The notes beneath the pieces are model-generated. The model saw only the letters and a program-made list of their open reading frames with translations, was not told the origin of the DNA and did not search any database. A stretch of 64,000 nucleotides of DNA from Diplocarpon mali. Lineage: Eukaryota > Ascomycota > Leotiomycetes > Helotiales > Drepanopezizaceae. Of this stretch, positions 10,151 to 21,333 are shown one piece after another; position 1 is the stretch's first letter; the number at the start of each line of letters is the position of its first letter. The translations under genes were made by a program, and so were the position numbers. The stretch lies in assembly GCA_024741835.1 (NCBI GenBank), contig JAENRP010000024.1:62001-126000 (forward strand), given 5' to 3'.

Positions 10151-13100
10151 TAGTACTGACTCTATTAAAAAGGGCGTTATACTAACCTAATAGTCTTAAT
10201 AGACTATAGGGCTAACGCCTTAGGAATCATTAATTATAAGATACTCCCCTCTTTAATTATATAGCTAAAGCTACCGACTTACTACCTTAAGAGACCGATC
10301 CCCTTATAAGGATTTAATAGATAACTAAGCGAGGCTATTCGGCAGGTTATATAAATAGATATTACAATTAATAAATATAGCTTTAAAGGACAGTTCTTCT
10401 TAGCCGCCGACTTAGGCTTATACGATATGATCTTAGGTTGTAAGTGGCTAGCTAAATAAGATATAATCGTCGATTGCAAGAGGAAGAAGCTGTATTAGCC
10501 TAATATTTATCAATTGGATCAATAGGACACTAACTAAAGAGACTAGCGATAGCTTAATAAGACTAGTATCCTTAGACCGCCGAAAGCTCTTAAAGACCCC
10601 TTGACTAAGTCTAAGGATATGCTAATATAAGACTTTAATACCCGCTTAGCTAATTATAAATAATAAAGAGAGGAACTTAATATTAATACCTTTTAACCGA
10701 TAAGTATAAATATATCGATAATCTTAGGACTAGCCTTTAGAATTAGCCTCTATTAGACTAATACCAAGATCAGGTCAGTTACACTTATAGAACTAAATTA
10801 CCTCTTTAAAAAAAGAAATAGGAGAACCCTTTATATCTAAACTCGATGCAAAGCTATTATTCGCCTACTAGACTTAGGGATAGACTAAATCCCAATTTAT
10901 ATAATAGAAGAGGAAGAACCTAATACGCTTAGTAAGTATAATACTCTAGGACCTTAGGAGGCCTACGAGTTACGCGCTAAGTTACTACCCTTCTTCTATA
11001 ACCTAATCATATGCTTTTCTAAAAGCGCTGCAAATACGCTACTCCTATTGCGGCCAATCAATTATAAAATCAAGTTCGAAGGACTACTATTAATAATAAA
11101 AACCGCCTACTTATATAAAATGAGTAAGCCTAAACTTGAGAAAATAAAGGAATACCTTATAAACAATTTAAAGAAAGGATTTATATAACTATCTAATACT
11201 ACCTTCTTATCGCCTGTCCTATTTGTAAAGAAACCCAAAGGCAGCCTGCGGTTTTATATTAACTATTAAAAGTTGAATAGACTTATTAAAAAAGACTAGT
11301 ACCTCCTCCTTTTAATTATAGAAACCCTCAACCGACTAAGGAATATAATACTCTTTATAAAGCTTAATATCTATTATACGTTCTATCGCATCCTAATAGA
11401 CCTTGACTTTATAATATAGGTAGCCTTTAAGATAAGGTATAGCTCCTTTAAACTAGTAGTACTCCCCTTTAGACTATGCAATAGCCTAGCTACCTTTTAA
11501 TAGTATATTAATACTATTCTAATAAAATACTTAAACGACTTTTGCTTTATATATATTAATAATATCTTAATCTTTTTAAAAACTAAAGAAGAGTACTAAT
11601 AATATATTAGATAGGTTTTAAAAAGACTATGCGAAGCTAGCCTATAGGTCGATATTAAGAAGTGCGAATTCGAAGTCACTAGCACCAGATTCCTAAGGTT
11701 TATTATCACTAATTAAAGAGTATAAATCGACCCTACTAAGGTTAAGGTTATTAAAGAATAGACCCTTTTATTAATAAAGAAATAAGTGCAGTTATTCTTA
11801 AGATTCTATAACTTCTACTAGAGATTTATCGAAGCCTACGATCGAATTGCGCGCCCCTTTAATCAGCTGATAATAAAGGAGACCAGCCTAACGTTTATCC
11901 TAACTAAGGAATAATAAGATACATTTAAATAATTAAAGAAGCGGCTATTAAATGCGCCTACCTTGCTATACTTTAAAAACCACTAACTAATAAGGATCGA
12001 AACTGACTGCTTAGACCTAGCGGCGGCTAAAGTACTTAGTTAAAAAGATAAGGATAATAAATAATAGTACCCTATCGCCTTTTTCTCTAAAGGATTATAG
12101 AATATGGAATCATATTATAAAATCTATAATAAAGAGATGCTAGCAGTTATACTAGCTTTAAAAGAATAGGATATAGAGTTGCGAAGTATATTAAGCTTCT
12201 TAATAATTACTAATTATAACGCTCTAAAGTACTTTAAAACTAAAAAACTCCTAAATAAATGATAAATCCAATAGATAGACGTACTCTTAAGATACAATTA
12301 TTAAATTACTTATTGCTTTAAAAAGGAGAATACAATAGCCGATATACTATTAAGAAAAGATAAACTCACGCCTACTTAAAAAGCTATAAGAGAAGCTAAG
12401 AGGACCTATTAGCTTCTTAACCTAGTTAGTATTATTTAAGATCGTCTTATAATAGCTCTAATCGACCTTATAACACTTAAGGAACGCTCTTCTATTAATA
12501 ATTTCCAAATAATAGAAGAAGTCCTTAATATTAACCAAACTTATAAGTCGCTATAACTAAAGCGAGAGAAAGCTATTAGAAAAGAGACTCCTTAGACCTT
12601 ACTAAAGGACGGACTACTCCTATATAATAGAAGGCTAGTAGTTCTTAAAGAACTGGATAATCTCTACACCCGCCTACTCTACCAAATCTATAATAGTATA
12701 TCGATAGCTTACCTTAGTAAAACCAAGACTATACAGTTCCTTTAATACTACTATTAATAGCCTACGTACTACTGCAATGCAAAGAGGTATATTGCTAACT
12801 ATTATAACTACTAACATTTATATAAACCTTAAGATAAGACGCTAGGACTTCTTAAACTACTGCCTATCCCTTTATATATATAGGACGACCTATCTATAGA
12901 CTTCTATACTTTTAGATCAATTAGTAATAGCTATAATACTATATTTATTATAGTTAACCGACTCTTTAAGCGGTATATCTGCCTACTAATAATAAAGAAG
13001 GCTATTGCGCGGACCGCCGCCTTCCTATTTTATTAATATATCTGAAGGTTTAAAGGGAGCCCTCTTACTATTACCAGCGACCGAGGACCTTAATTTATCT

Positions 13101-14190
13101 CTAACTTTATAAATGAGCTATTAATGCTAGCGTAGGTTAAGCTCTAGCTATTAACCTTTAAATATACTTAAATAGACAGATAGATTAAGATTATTAATTA
13201 GATAATCAATATATAACTATGCCCCTTTATTAACTACTTCTAAGATGATTAGGCCGATTTACTCCCTGCTATAGAGGCTGCTAGCACCGCTTACCTAAAC
13301 GAGTCAATTGGCCTCTCTCCTTTTATAGTCGATTATAGCTATAAACCCCGCTTGGATTTTGACTGGACTACCTATACTACTAAGCACTCGAACCCTTAGG
13401 AGAAGCTAAATAAGAAAGAAGCGCAAGCATAGGCTAGAAGAATTGATAAAGCAGTCTAGTTTGCCTAAGAATTTATACTAGCAACTTAAGAGAGATAATC
13501 CAAATAAGTAAATAAAAAGCGACGCTAACCTAACTTCGGCTTAAGAGACCTAGTATATATTATAAAAAGAGCTTGGAAAACAGACCGACCCTTTAATAAA
13601 CTCGACTTCCCTATTATAGGCCCTTTTAAAATCATCGGCCTAGTCTACTACTCTTATAAGGTAGACCTACCCCTATCTTATCGAATATATAACGTCTTTT
13701 ATACCGATAGACTAAGGAAAGCCGCTAATAACCCCTTGCTTAGATAGATCAACCTACTAGCAGAACCTATTATTATCGATACCTATTTAAAATAGGAAGT
13801 CGACTAAATCTTAGCATCTAATATATAGTAAAAGCAACTTTATTATAAAGTCAGCTAAGTAGGATAGGATCCTAATGATTAATAGTACCCTATTAGCAAC
13901 TTTAAGAACGCGGCTATACTACTTAAGAAGTTCCACTCCAACTACCCTAATGCCCCTAGGCCCTTAGCGAGATTGCAGACCTAATTAGAAGCTGCCTCTA
14001 AAGACGAACTCGACCTAGACTACTTATTAGATAATACCCTTAAAAACGAAGGTTATTATCAAATATACTAGCGATAATAGTAGATACTCTTATAATAATT
14101 CAACCTTAATAAAGACTAGGAATAAAGCACTAGATACTAATATACTTATTTAAAACGTATAATAAAGACCACCCTCCCTTTGAACTGTTC
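10150..14190 (+). pseudogene. Gypsy-1 pol: protease, RT, RNase H, integrase, chromodomain
   Basis: Polyprotein of a Ty3/gypsy element. Domains in order: aspartic protease near 10205 (IDYxANALG, from a D(S/C)GA motif); reverse transcriptase about 11170-11700, with FVKKPKGSLRFYINYQKLN and the catalytic stretch YINNILIF at about 11555 (from YIDDILI); RNase H about 11950-12360 (ETDCLDLAAAKVLSQ, NKEMLAVILAL); integrase about 12590-13350, with the core around TITSDRGPQFIS at 13070; chromodomain about 13790-13990 (QEVDQILAS, LYYKVSQVGQDPNDQQYP), which would steer integration to marked chromatin. Stops are TAA/TAG from Gln and Trp codons. Dead copy, family assignment certain. Confidence 0.9.
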
Positions 14191-14406
14191 TTATAATTCA
14201 CCGCCTTACTACTTGCTATTCTTTACTATTTTATTCCTTTGTTCTCAATTCTATACTAGTACTTCTGCCTAGATCTATTTTCTTATAAATACTTCTCCTT
14301 CTTACTACCTTCGCTTTGCTTTTATAAATTAATCAACTTGCTCTTCTAACCTACCGCCCTACTACTATATATTATATTATCGAACTGAACTACTTAGCCA
14401 ACTATT

Positions 14407-15669
14407 ACTATAAGTAAACTAACGAATAACCCCCTTCCCTTTAATAATAAGACTACTACGCCTGCTATCGCGCTTACCGACTCCTTTAATATATAAGACG
14501 ACTTTATAATCGGTATTAATAACGCAATAGCGTTTCTAATAAAGGTAGACCTTATATAAGCCGCCCTTGTGCAATAAGTGATAGACAACTAACCTACTAC
14601 GCCTATTAGAATAGAGTAAGCAGATTTCCAATTGCTATCTGCAAGTAATATAAATAGTAATAATAATAATTCTAATAATAATAAAGATATTAAGCCTACT
14701 GCCTTACTATTGCTAATACTACTCTTGGTAGATGACGAAATGAACGAACCTGCCGCCTCGCCGACCCTAACCCTAATCCCCCTCTTATTTAAGAGCAGTA
14801 CTACCTTTAGTAAAAAAGTCCCTTTCGACTGGCTCTGCGATAAATTAGAAAACGAAAATAATAAAGATAACCGACCTACGCCTATTAAGATAAAGAGGGA
14901 TAGTATACTAATAAAGAGAAAGGATAGCGCAATAATTTAAGAGTCGCGACCTAGTAAGTTAAGGCTATTAAGAAATAACCTTTAGAGATAGCTATACTAA
15001 AATATTACCAACTAAGGCGAAACGTAAGTTAACTTAAGGCCTGCTAGATTTAAAGCGTCTAAATAGCGTATTTAAAAGACAGTTATTAAAGCTGCGTAAA
15101 GCGAGGAACGCCTGCCTACTAATATAGATAAGGTAGTTACTAAGATCAAGGCTAAAGGAGGAACTTTTATATAAGGTAGATATATAGTTTTCATTATACT
15201 ATTTAAGGCAATCGAATTCAACCGCTTATATAACAACCTTAATGAAAAGTCATACGAATTAGAGATACTACGCGCAAAGCTCTAAGCCTTAAAGGACGAC
15301 TATAATAAACTGCAAAGGCAAGTCGCCACTTATACTATTATATAAAAGAAGAAGGCCATCCCTACTACTACTACTAGCATCCCTGCCAAATGCCAAAAGT
15401 CAAATCAGATAGGTTAACCAAAGCAAGTATGCGAAAATCAACAATAACGTCGCAAACTCAAAGACTCCTATAACTGAAAGTTGATTAGTGCGTTCGACAA
15501 TCTCAATGAACTAATCGAGACCGCTATTAAGACTATCTAAGCAAAAGGGGATCCGATAAGCGAAAAGATAAAGGGCTTTATCAATAGAGCCGAAAATCGA
15601 ATTATATACAACTTCATCTAAGAATAGGTCGAGATAAGGGTACCTTGCTTCTTAAGAGAGGGAGGGTAA
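14407..15669 (+). pseudogene. Gypsy-1 third ORF downstream of pol, function unknown
   Basis: One plus frame of about 420 codons runs from a likely mutated ATG (ATA at 14407, after a TGA at 14386) to TAA at 15667, right at the 3' LTR. A 102-codon piece (14632-14940) is still open. The N-terminal third has Thr/Pro- and Asn/Ser-rich low-complexity stretches; around 15215-15330 there is a likely coiled coil (FNRLYNNLNEKSYELEILRAKL). The end holds the purine run AGAGAGGGAGGG that must serve as the polypurine tract. No envelope features such as signal peptide or membrane segment are seen. It may be a duplicated gag-like or an acquired ORF; I do not recognise it. Confidence 0.6.
15652..15669 (+). 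promoter_or_regulatory. Gypsy-1 polypurine tract
   Basis: AAGAGAGGGAGGG immediately before the 3' LTR, the position where plus-strand DNA synthesis is primed. Confidence 0.7.
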
Positions 15670-15973
15670 TATTATAGCACAATTATAATATAGTTGTAAT
15701 AGAAGTATAAGAACTATTAAAGCAAATAGTAGTACAAATAGAGGCGAAATAGACTAATGCAATAGATACGCCGCACCTTTACTATACCTTTCCTTTAGTA
15801 GACAGAATATGACTTATTAATAGAAATCGACTTCTAAGAGTCGTAGGCTAAGGAGAGCATATTAGGAGGAAGGCTTCCTACTTTATATACACTCCTTAGC
15901 TTTGAATTCTATACAATTTGGCAGCCTTGATCTCAGTGACTTTATCGACTTGTGCCTTGCTTCCGCCGTCACA
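15670..15973 (+). repeat. Gypsy-1 3' LTR, 304 bp
   Basis: Same length as the 5' LTR; ends GCTTCCGCCGTCACA. Followed by the target duplication CCCCG at 15974-15978. Confidence 0.92.
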
Positions 15974-15978
15974 CCCCG
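15974..15978. repeat. Target site duplication of Gypsy-1 (CCCCG), right
   Basis: Same five bases as 7893-7897. Removing Gypsy-1 gives the continuous Copia-C leader GAGCCCCGTATGCC. Confidence 0.88.
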
Positions 15979-16149
15979 TATGCCTATAAATAGCATTTGA
16001 TAAATTCCATTGATTAGAGTCTCCTTTATAAACGAAAAGGCTGATCGACATTTTAAGTTTTACTTAACTAATAATATATAATAAGCGTCATTTTAATAAT
16101 AAAACAGTAGCTACTCCCCTTCTAAAGCGCTATGTAATAATCTAAGCTT

Positions 16150-17535
16150 ACGCAAGATTTGTTACTATAGCTAAATTATTAGAACTAATAGCTGAGATTA
16201 CCAGCTTAATTGCTAAAAGTACTCTATTGCCTGAATCACCTAATTTTAAAAGGACTGATATATAATACCTTAAACTCGAATTTAATAGTTCATCTCTTCC
16301 TCCTCCTCCTTTTCCTCCTTCTCCTTTCGACAATTCTATATATATATATATAAATAAGATATTGTTGTCTTCGGCTGCCCTTAGCCTCCCTAAGTCTTAA
16401 AAGCTTAAAGGTGCAGAGGACTATAGCTAATAGAGGAATAAGGTTTTAAACTTTGCAAAGTTAAACGCCTTGATTATATATCTCTATATAAAAGCTAGAA
16501 TATATGCTTTACTTAAGGTTGACTTATAGGACCGTTCTATTACTTTTAAGGAAAGGGATAATTAGGTTAAATAAGAAGCTAAGGAATCTTAAATAAAGCT
16601 TACTATTATACTTAATTGCAAACTAGGCCTACTAGCTTATATAAAAAGCGATAAATCTGCCTTAGATATATAGGAAGCTTTTTAAAAATAGTACGAAGGA
16701 TCTGGAATAGTGCTCGAATATAATGCTATATAGACTTATATCACTATTAAATATAATAACTTTAACTTACTTAAAGCTTATGTTATCGCCTTTAGGCTTT
16801 CTATTATTAAATTGGAAGCTCTTGACTCTGCCCCTCCTTCTTACTAGTACTTAATCATATTTATTACTAGCTATTCTAATAGATAGCCTATTTAAGTAGA
16901 TTAATAATGCTCTAACCTTCGCTTAGTTATAGCAGCTGGACGAAAATTAGAGATTACGCTTAAAGCTCTTATTAAAGATATTACTAATAAAGCTTAAGCC
17001 TTATAGAGTTTAAAAATAAATGGAACCGTTTTATATAGTAATAAATCGGCTAGTAAGCCGTATTCCTCTAATTATAAGAAGTTAGAAAACAAAGGAGGTT
17101 TTAAAGACTTAAAGAAGAGCACCTTTAGGAATACTACTACCTCTCCTAACTCCCCTTATCCTTATTATAAGTAACTAAAGCTATACTATGAGGTAGAAGA
17201 TTGCTTTGCAATTAATAAATCGAAAAGAGAGGCTTAGGAGAAGGACTTAGGGAAGAAGTACGTATTTTATCACCTTAAAGGCAAGGACGATAAGTCCTTG
17301 CTATTATTATTACCAAAAGGCAAAAAGCCTTCTAAGAAGATTCAGAAGGAAGATAAAGAGTCAGATAATGACCTCTTTAGGCATACTATGCTATTACTAA
17401 CCCTAGGGCTAATTCTCACTCGCGAGCCGGGCCTAGGACTTAATTTAGACTCCTCCCTAGGGCTAATTTCCACTCGCGGGCCGGGCCTAGGACTTAGTTC
17501 TTCTACCTCCTACTTCTTATTAAAATTGAAGAATC
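16150..17535 (+). pseudogene. Copia-C gag with two in-frame mini-palindromes
   Basis: Gag of a Ty1/copia element. The frame begins near 16150 (RFVTIAKLLELIAEITSLI), passes a Pro-rich stretch and then the typical motif KLKGAEDYSQxRNKVLNF at about 16405. A degenerate zinc knuckle lies near 17150-17215 (YYK...EVEDCFA). From 17298 to 17540 the frame is still open and contains two copies of the mini-palindrome (17416-17442, 17471-17496), read as TREPGLGLN and TRGPGLGLS, in the linker between zinc knuckle and protease. Other stops are TAA/TAG. Confidence 0.8.
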
Positions 17536-20500
17536 GTTAGCTATATAATATAAGTGCTAGTAAGCATATCTCTAATGATCTTTCTAAGTTTACTTCCTAT
17601 ATTGCTTAAGATAATCTACCCTCTTTAAGTATAGTTAATAGATCTATTTAACCTTTTAGCATTAGTACTTATAAAGTTAATGCACTTAAATCTAATAGAA
17701 AGGTATATATTCTTAAGTTAATTAATACTCTTTATATACCTTAATCACTTATCTGCTTATACTTAGGTAGTAAACTTAATAAAATCAAAGGCTTTTATTG
17801 AAATAGTAAGCTATTCCTATCTAATAAGAAGGAAATTTGCACTATTGATAATAATATATATATTAATAAGGAATAGTCTTCTACTAACTCCTTTGGTTAT
17901 ATAAGTAGATATGCTCTCCTAGCTGCTATTGAGAATAGACCTTTTGATATTAAGCTCTAGCACTATCAATTAGGCTACGCTAGCTTACAAACGGTTAGAA
18001 AGACCTAATCTACTATTACTAATATATAGATTAAGGAAATAAAATTAAGGAAGATGCGAATTTGCGCTCCTTGCGAGAAAGGCAGACCTCTTTAATATAT
18101 CCTTAAACGTTCAGCTTGCCTTTAACTTATAAAGGCACTTAATAAGCTATACGTTAATGTAGTTCATCTAAAGCCAATTAGCTTTAATAGTTATAAATAC
18201 GCCTCTATCTTTACTTGCTTAGCTATAATAGCTAGGTAGGAATAGACTTATATAAACAAATCTAATGCCTTTAAGGCAAATAAGAAGATAATCAGCCTTT
18301 TATAAACTTAGTATAATCGTATAATCAAGCGGTAGAGAACTAATAGAGGCAAGGAGTACTCTCTTATATAGATATAAATACTTATAGAAAACCTTAGTAT
18401 GATTTTAAAAGAATCTACTTTATATACGCTAGAATAAGATAGTAGATTGGAATAATCAATTTGTATATTAATAGAAAAGTTGTAAATAGCTATAATTGAC
18501 TAAAATATCTCCTCCTTTCTCTAGCCTTACCTCCTTCTTTTAATAATATATATTACTAATCTTACTGCCTTTAATATTCTAAGTGGCAAGACTCTATATA
18601 AGGTCTTTTAGGACGATATCGAGCCTAATAAGCCGCATACTCCCTTAGTTAAGCATCTTTAAGTACTAGGCTATTGCGTCTATATACTAATCGAGAAAGA
18701 AAAGCGAACTTAGAGTAATAAACTCACTTTAAGAGTAGAGGTAGGTACTCTTATTGGATTTAATAGCAAAAGTATCTATTAGATTTATATACTATCGCAA
18801 ATAGGTAAAAAGATTATTTAATTATCTTACGTTTGATTTAATAAAGACGGCCTAATTATAAAGCTATAATTAAAGGGTGATTTCACTCTTAGGCCAGGCC
18901 TGCGAGTCATTTCTTAAAATGATATTTTCACTCCTAGGCCAGGACCGCAAGTCAATTCTAACTCTTATAATTCCACTCCTAAGCCAGGACCGCGAGTCAA
19001 TTCTGATTCAAGAGAAGCTAATAAAGCTAAGCTTCTAACTCTAAGAAAGAGAGGAAGACCTCTTAGTTTAAAGAATAAGGCTTACCCTTAGCCTTTTGAG
19101 AAGAGAGCTACTTGCTTAACTTATACTCTTAGATTTAAAGCTGATAACTCTAATAATAAGGAAGCCTATTTAAGCGCCTTTTATATAGCCTTACTCGACT
19201 CTCCTTACCTAAATGACTTGAAAACAGTTGAATAAGCCCTCTCTTATACTAATGCTAATAAATGGCGATCTGCGATTAACTTTAAATACAATTCCCTTGC
19301 TTATAAGGATATATAGGTAGTAGTGAAACGCTTAGAACTCTTTAAAGATAATAGAGTACTTAGATCAAGGCTTGTCTTTAAAATAAAAAGGGACTAAAAC
19401 GGGAAAATCTCTTAATAGAAGGTTAGATTCGTTATATAAAGCTATATATAACGATAAGGTTGAGATTATAATTAGACATTTGCTAGAGTATGCAAATCTG
19501 CGGTTTAAAAGATCGCAATTGCGCTTATAGTACTATATAACTTTAAGCTAGATTAGTTTAATATTAAGATAACTTTCCTTAATTTAGAAGCTAACTCTAA
19601 TATCTATATTAAGTTACCTCTTAGATATACTTAAGATAAGGTCGTTCTTTTACCTTAAGACTACTATCTTAAGCTTCTTAAGGCCTTATATAGCTTAAAG
19701 TAATCTCTATAACTATAGTAAGAAAAGCTACGGTCTAAGCTATAAAAGCTCGATTTTCAACCTTTTGATACTAATAATTGTATATATATCAACCGCGCCT
19801 TTCGGATTCTTATTATTACCTATATTAACGACTTCCTTATAATAGCTAAGAAAGGTGATATATATAATAAGTTTAAGAGAGATCTTTGCAACCTCTTTAA
19901 AATTATAGGTAGCGAACTGGCTAACTACTTCTTAAGAGTATATATAGTTAGAGATTGATAAAATAGAATAATCTCGCTTTATTAAGACGCTTATATTAAT
20001 AAGGTTCTTAAACGTTTTTATATAATTAATTGTAAAAGCGTACTAACGCCTTTTGCTAATAGCTATAAAGTTTATATAGTTAAATTTGAAGGCTAAGCCA
20101 TTTTATAAGAAGTGAAGCTATATTAAGAGATCTATAGTTCTCTATAGTACCTTGCGCACTATACGCGTTAGGATATATTATACTATTGCTCTATTCTTAG
20201 CAAATTCCTTACTAACCCTTTACTATAATATATAGTAGCTTTAAAACGAGTTTTATAATACTTATAAAGAATGCGATTCTATTATACTACCTTCGGAAGC
20301 AAAACAACTGACCTAGAGCTTTAGAAATTACATAGCTACTACGATTCTAACTAGGCAGGTAATAGAGGAAGTAGAGCCTTATATTCTAGGGCTATCTTCT
20401 TCTTTAATAATAGCGTAATTACCGCCTCCTTTAAGCGATAGACTATTATCACTCTCTTATCTATAGAGGCAGAGTATATCGCTATATGCAAATTCGTATA

Positions 20501-20805
20501 AGAGGCCTCTTAGATACGCCAGGTACTTAAGGAAATAGGCTATACTAGCGATAATGCTATTAAAGTTGAGATAATCTATAATAACTAAGGAGCCCTTTAT
20601 CTTATTGAAAATCCTAAATATTATTAGAGAATAAAGTATATTAATATCAAGTTCTATTATATTCGGCAAGAGCTTCGGAAAGGTCATTTGGACCTTTAGT
20701 ATACGAATACCAAAGATAACGCTGCTAATAGACTTATTAAAAGCTTAAATAGCTCCAACTACGCCGCCTTTATTAAATTGTTAAATATAAAGGTTTTGCA
20801 CCTCA
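17536..20805 (+). pseudogene. Copia-C protease, integrase, RT, RNase H
   Basis: Copia polyprotein in the same direction as gag. Protease at about 17545 (ISASKHISNDLSKF, family motif DSGASxHI). GAG-pre-integrase at about 17950-18080 (YQLGYAS...CAPCEKGR), integrase core to about 18790. Then comes a linker with three in-frame mini-palindromes (18884-18909, 18929-18953, 18974-18998). RT at about 19270-20080: QVKRLELFKDNRVLRSRLVFK-like start, LYSLKQSLQLQQ, and YINDFLII at about 19830 (family YVDDLLI). RNase H to about 20800, with TNTKDNAANRLIKSL near the end (family ADGLTKPL). Stops are almost all TAA/TAG; the copy is dead. Confidence 0.88.
18884..18998 (+). repeat. Three in-frame mini-palindromes in Copia-C integrase-RT linker
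   Basis: Three units about 45 bp apart: 18884-18909 (read TLRPGLRV), 18929-18953 (TPRPGPQVNS), 18974-18998 (TPKPGPRVNS). They are GC-rich against the AT-rich surroundings and all lie in the pol frame between integrase and RT. Confidence 0.85.
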
Positions 20806-20905
20806 ATTAAGGGGTGATTTTTTTTTGCACCTCTATTATAGGGTGATTTTTTTCGCACTTCTATTAAGGGGTGATTTTTTACTCCTAGGCCGGGCCCGCG
20901 AGTTG
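20798..20905 (+). repeat. Short tandem repeat plus mini-palindrome in Copia-C 3' end
   Basis: Three copies of a unit close to GCACCTCTATTAAGGGGTGATTTTTTT (about 27-35 bp, with length differences in the T run), followed by a mini-palindrome at 20881-20905 (ACTCCTAGGCCGGGCCCGCGAGT). The CACC...GGGGTG part of each unit can pair with itself. Confidence 0.75.
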
Positions 20906-21080
20906 ATTTTGATTTATTAAAGGGTGGATTTCCTACTCTAAAGTAGAGCGCGCTAGCGAACTCTACTCTATTTCCTATATCTGCAGGTTGATTTTTCATG
21001 CGAAACTGTAAATTATAACAAAAGTTATAACGTTATATATATTGCTAGCGAGTACCTTTAAAGGTCTCCCTAGAGGGATA
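20906..21080 (+). other. Copia-C 3' untranslated part
   Basis: Short spacer before the 3' LTR. It ends in a purine-rich CTAGAGGGA that may be the polypurine tract. No gene seen. Confidence 0.5.
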
Positions 21081-21328
21081 TATTGCAGGTATGCCTATTA
21101 TATATTTATCATATAATCTATCATATAATACATTATACATATAATATATCATATGACTTGCCATATGACTTAGCGGCTTCGCTAAGAAGCCCGCTTACCT
21201 TAAATAGCTCTTAGTTAGAAGAGCTCTTATAAATCAAAAAACTCAATATCGTCGTTTGCACCTTATACTTCTTCGTGCCCTCTTCTAGTTTACTATCAAG
21301 TTTACTATCAGAGAACCTCCTTGCTACA
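21081..21328 (+). repeat. Copia-C 3' LTR, 248 bp
   Basis: Same length as 7636-7883; starts TATTGCAGGTATGCC (TG changed to TA) and ends CTCCTTGCTACA. More RIP changes than in the 5' LTR in the first 70 bp. Confidence 0.92.
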
Positions 21329-21333
21329 TAAAC
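21329..21333. repeat. Target site duplication of Copia-C (TAAAC), right
   Basis: Identical to 7631-7635. Confidence 0.9.

Larger units (their letters stand above)
7898..15973 (+). mobile_element. Gypsy-1, complete Ty3/gypsy chromovirus-type element
   Basis: 8,076-bp Ty3/gypsy element with 304-bp LTRs (7898-8201, 15670-15973) and a perfect CCCCG target duplication. Coding order gag, protease, RT, RNase H, integrase, chromodomain, then a third ORF. It is the youngest layer in the nest Copia-B, Copia-C, Gypsy-1. All frames carry TAA/TAG; it is inactive. Confidence 0.93.
7636..21328 (+). mobile_element. Copia-C, complete LTR retrotransposon interrupted by Gypsy-1
   Basis: Ty1/copia element on the plus strand, about 5.6 kb without Gypsy-1, inserted in the integrase of Copia-B. 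LTRs of 248 bp (7636-7883 and 21081-21328), perfect 5-bp target duplication TAAAC, primer-binding site GGTTATGAGCCC at 7884-7895. Gypsy-1 inserted in the leader just behind the primer-binding site (target duplication CCCCG). Coding order gag, protease, integrase, RT, RNase H. The left LTR keeps more CpA/TpG than the right one, so RIP hit the two LTRs unequally. Confidence 0.92.

Noticed and set aside
14394..14588. 64-codon minus-strand ORF
   Set aside because: Opposite to the start of the Gypsy-1 third ORF, whose plus frame extends over 1.2 kb without TGA.
16148..16333. 61-codon Gly/Lys-rich minus-strand ORF
   Set aside because: Opposite to the Pro-rich part of Copia-C gag, whose plus frame continues into a recognisable gag motif.
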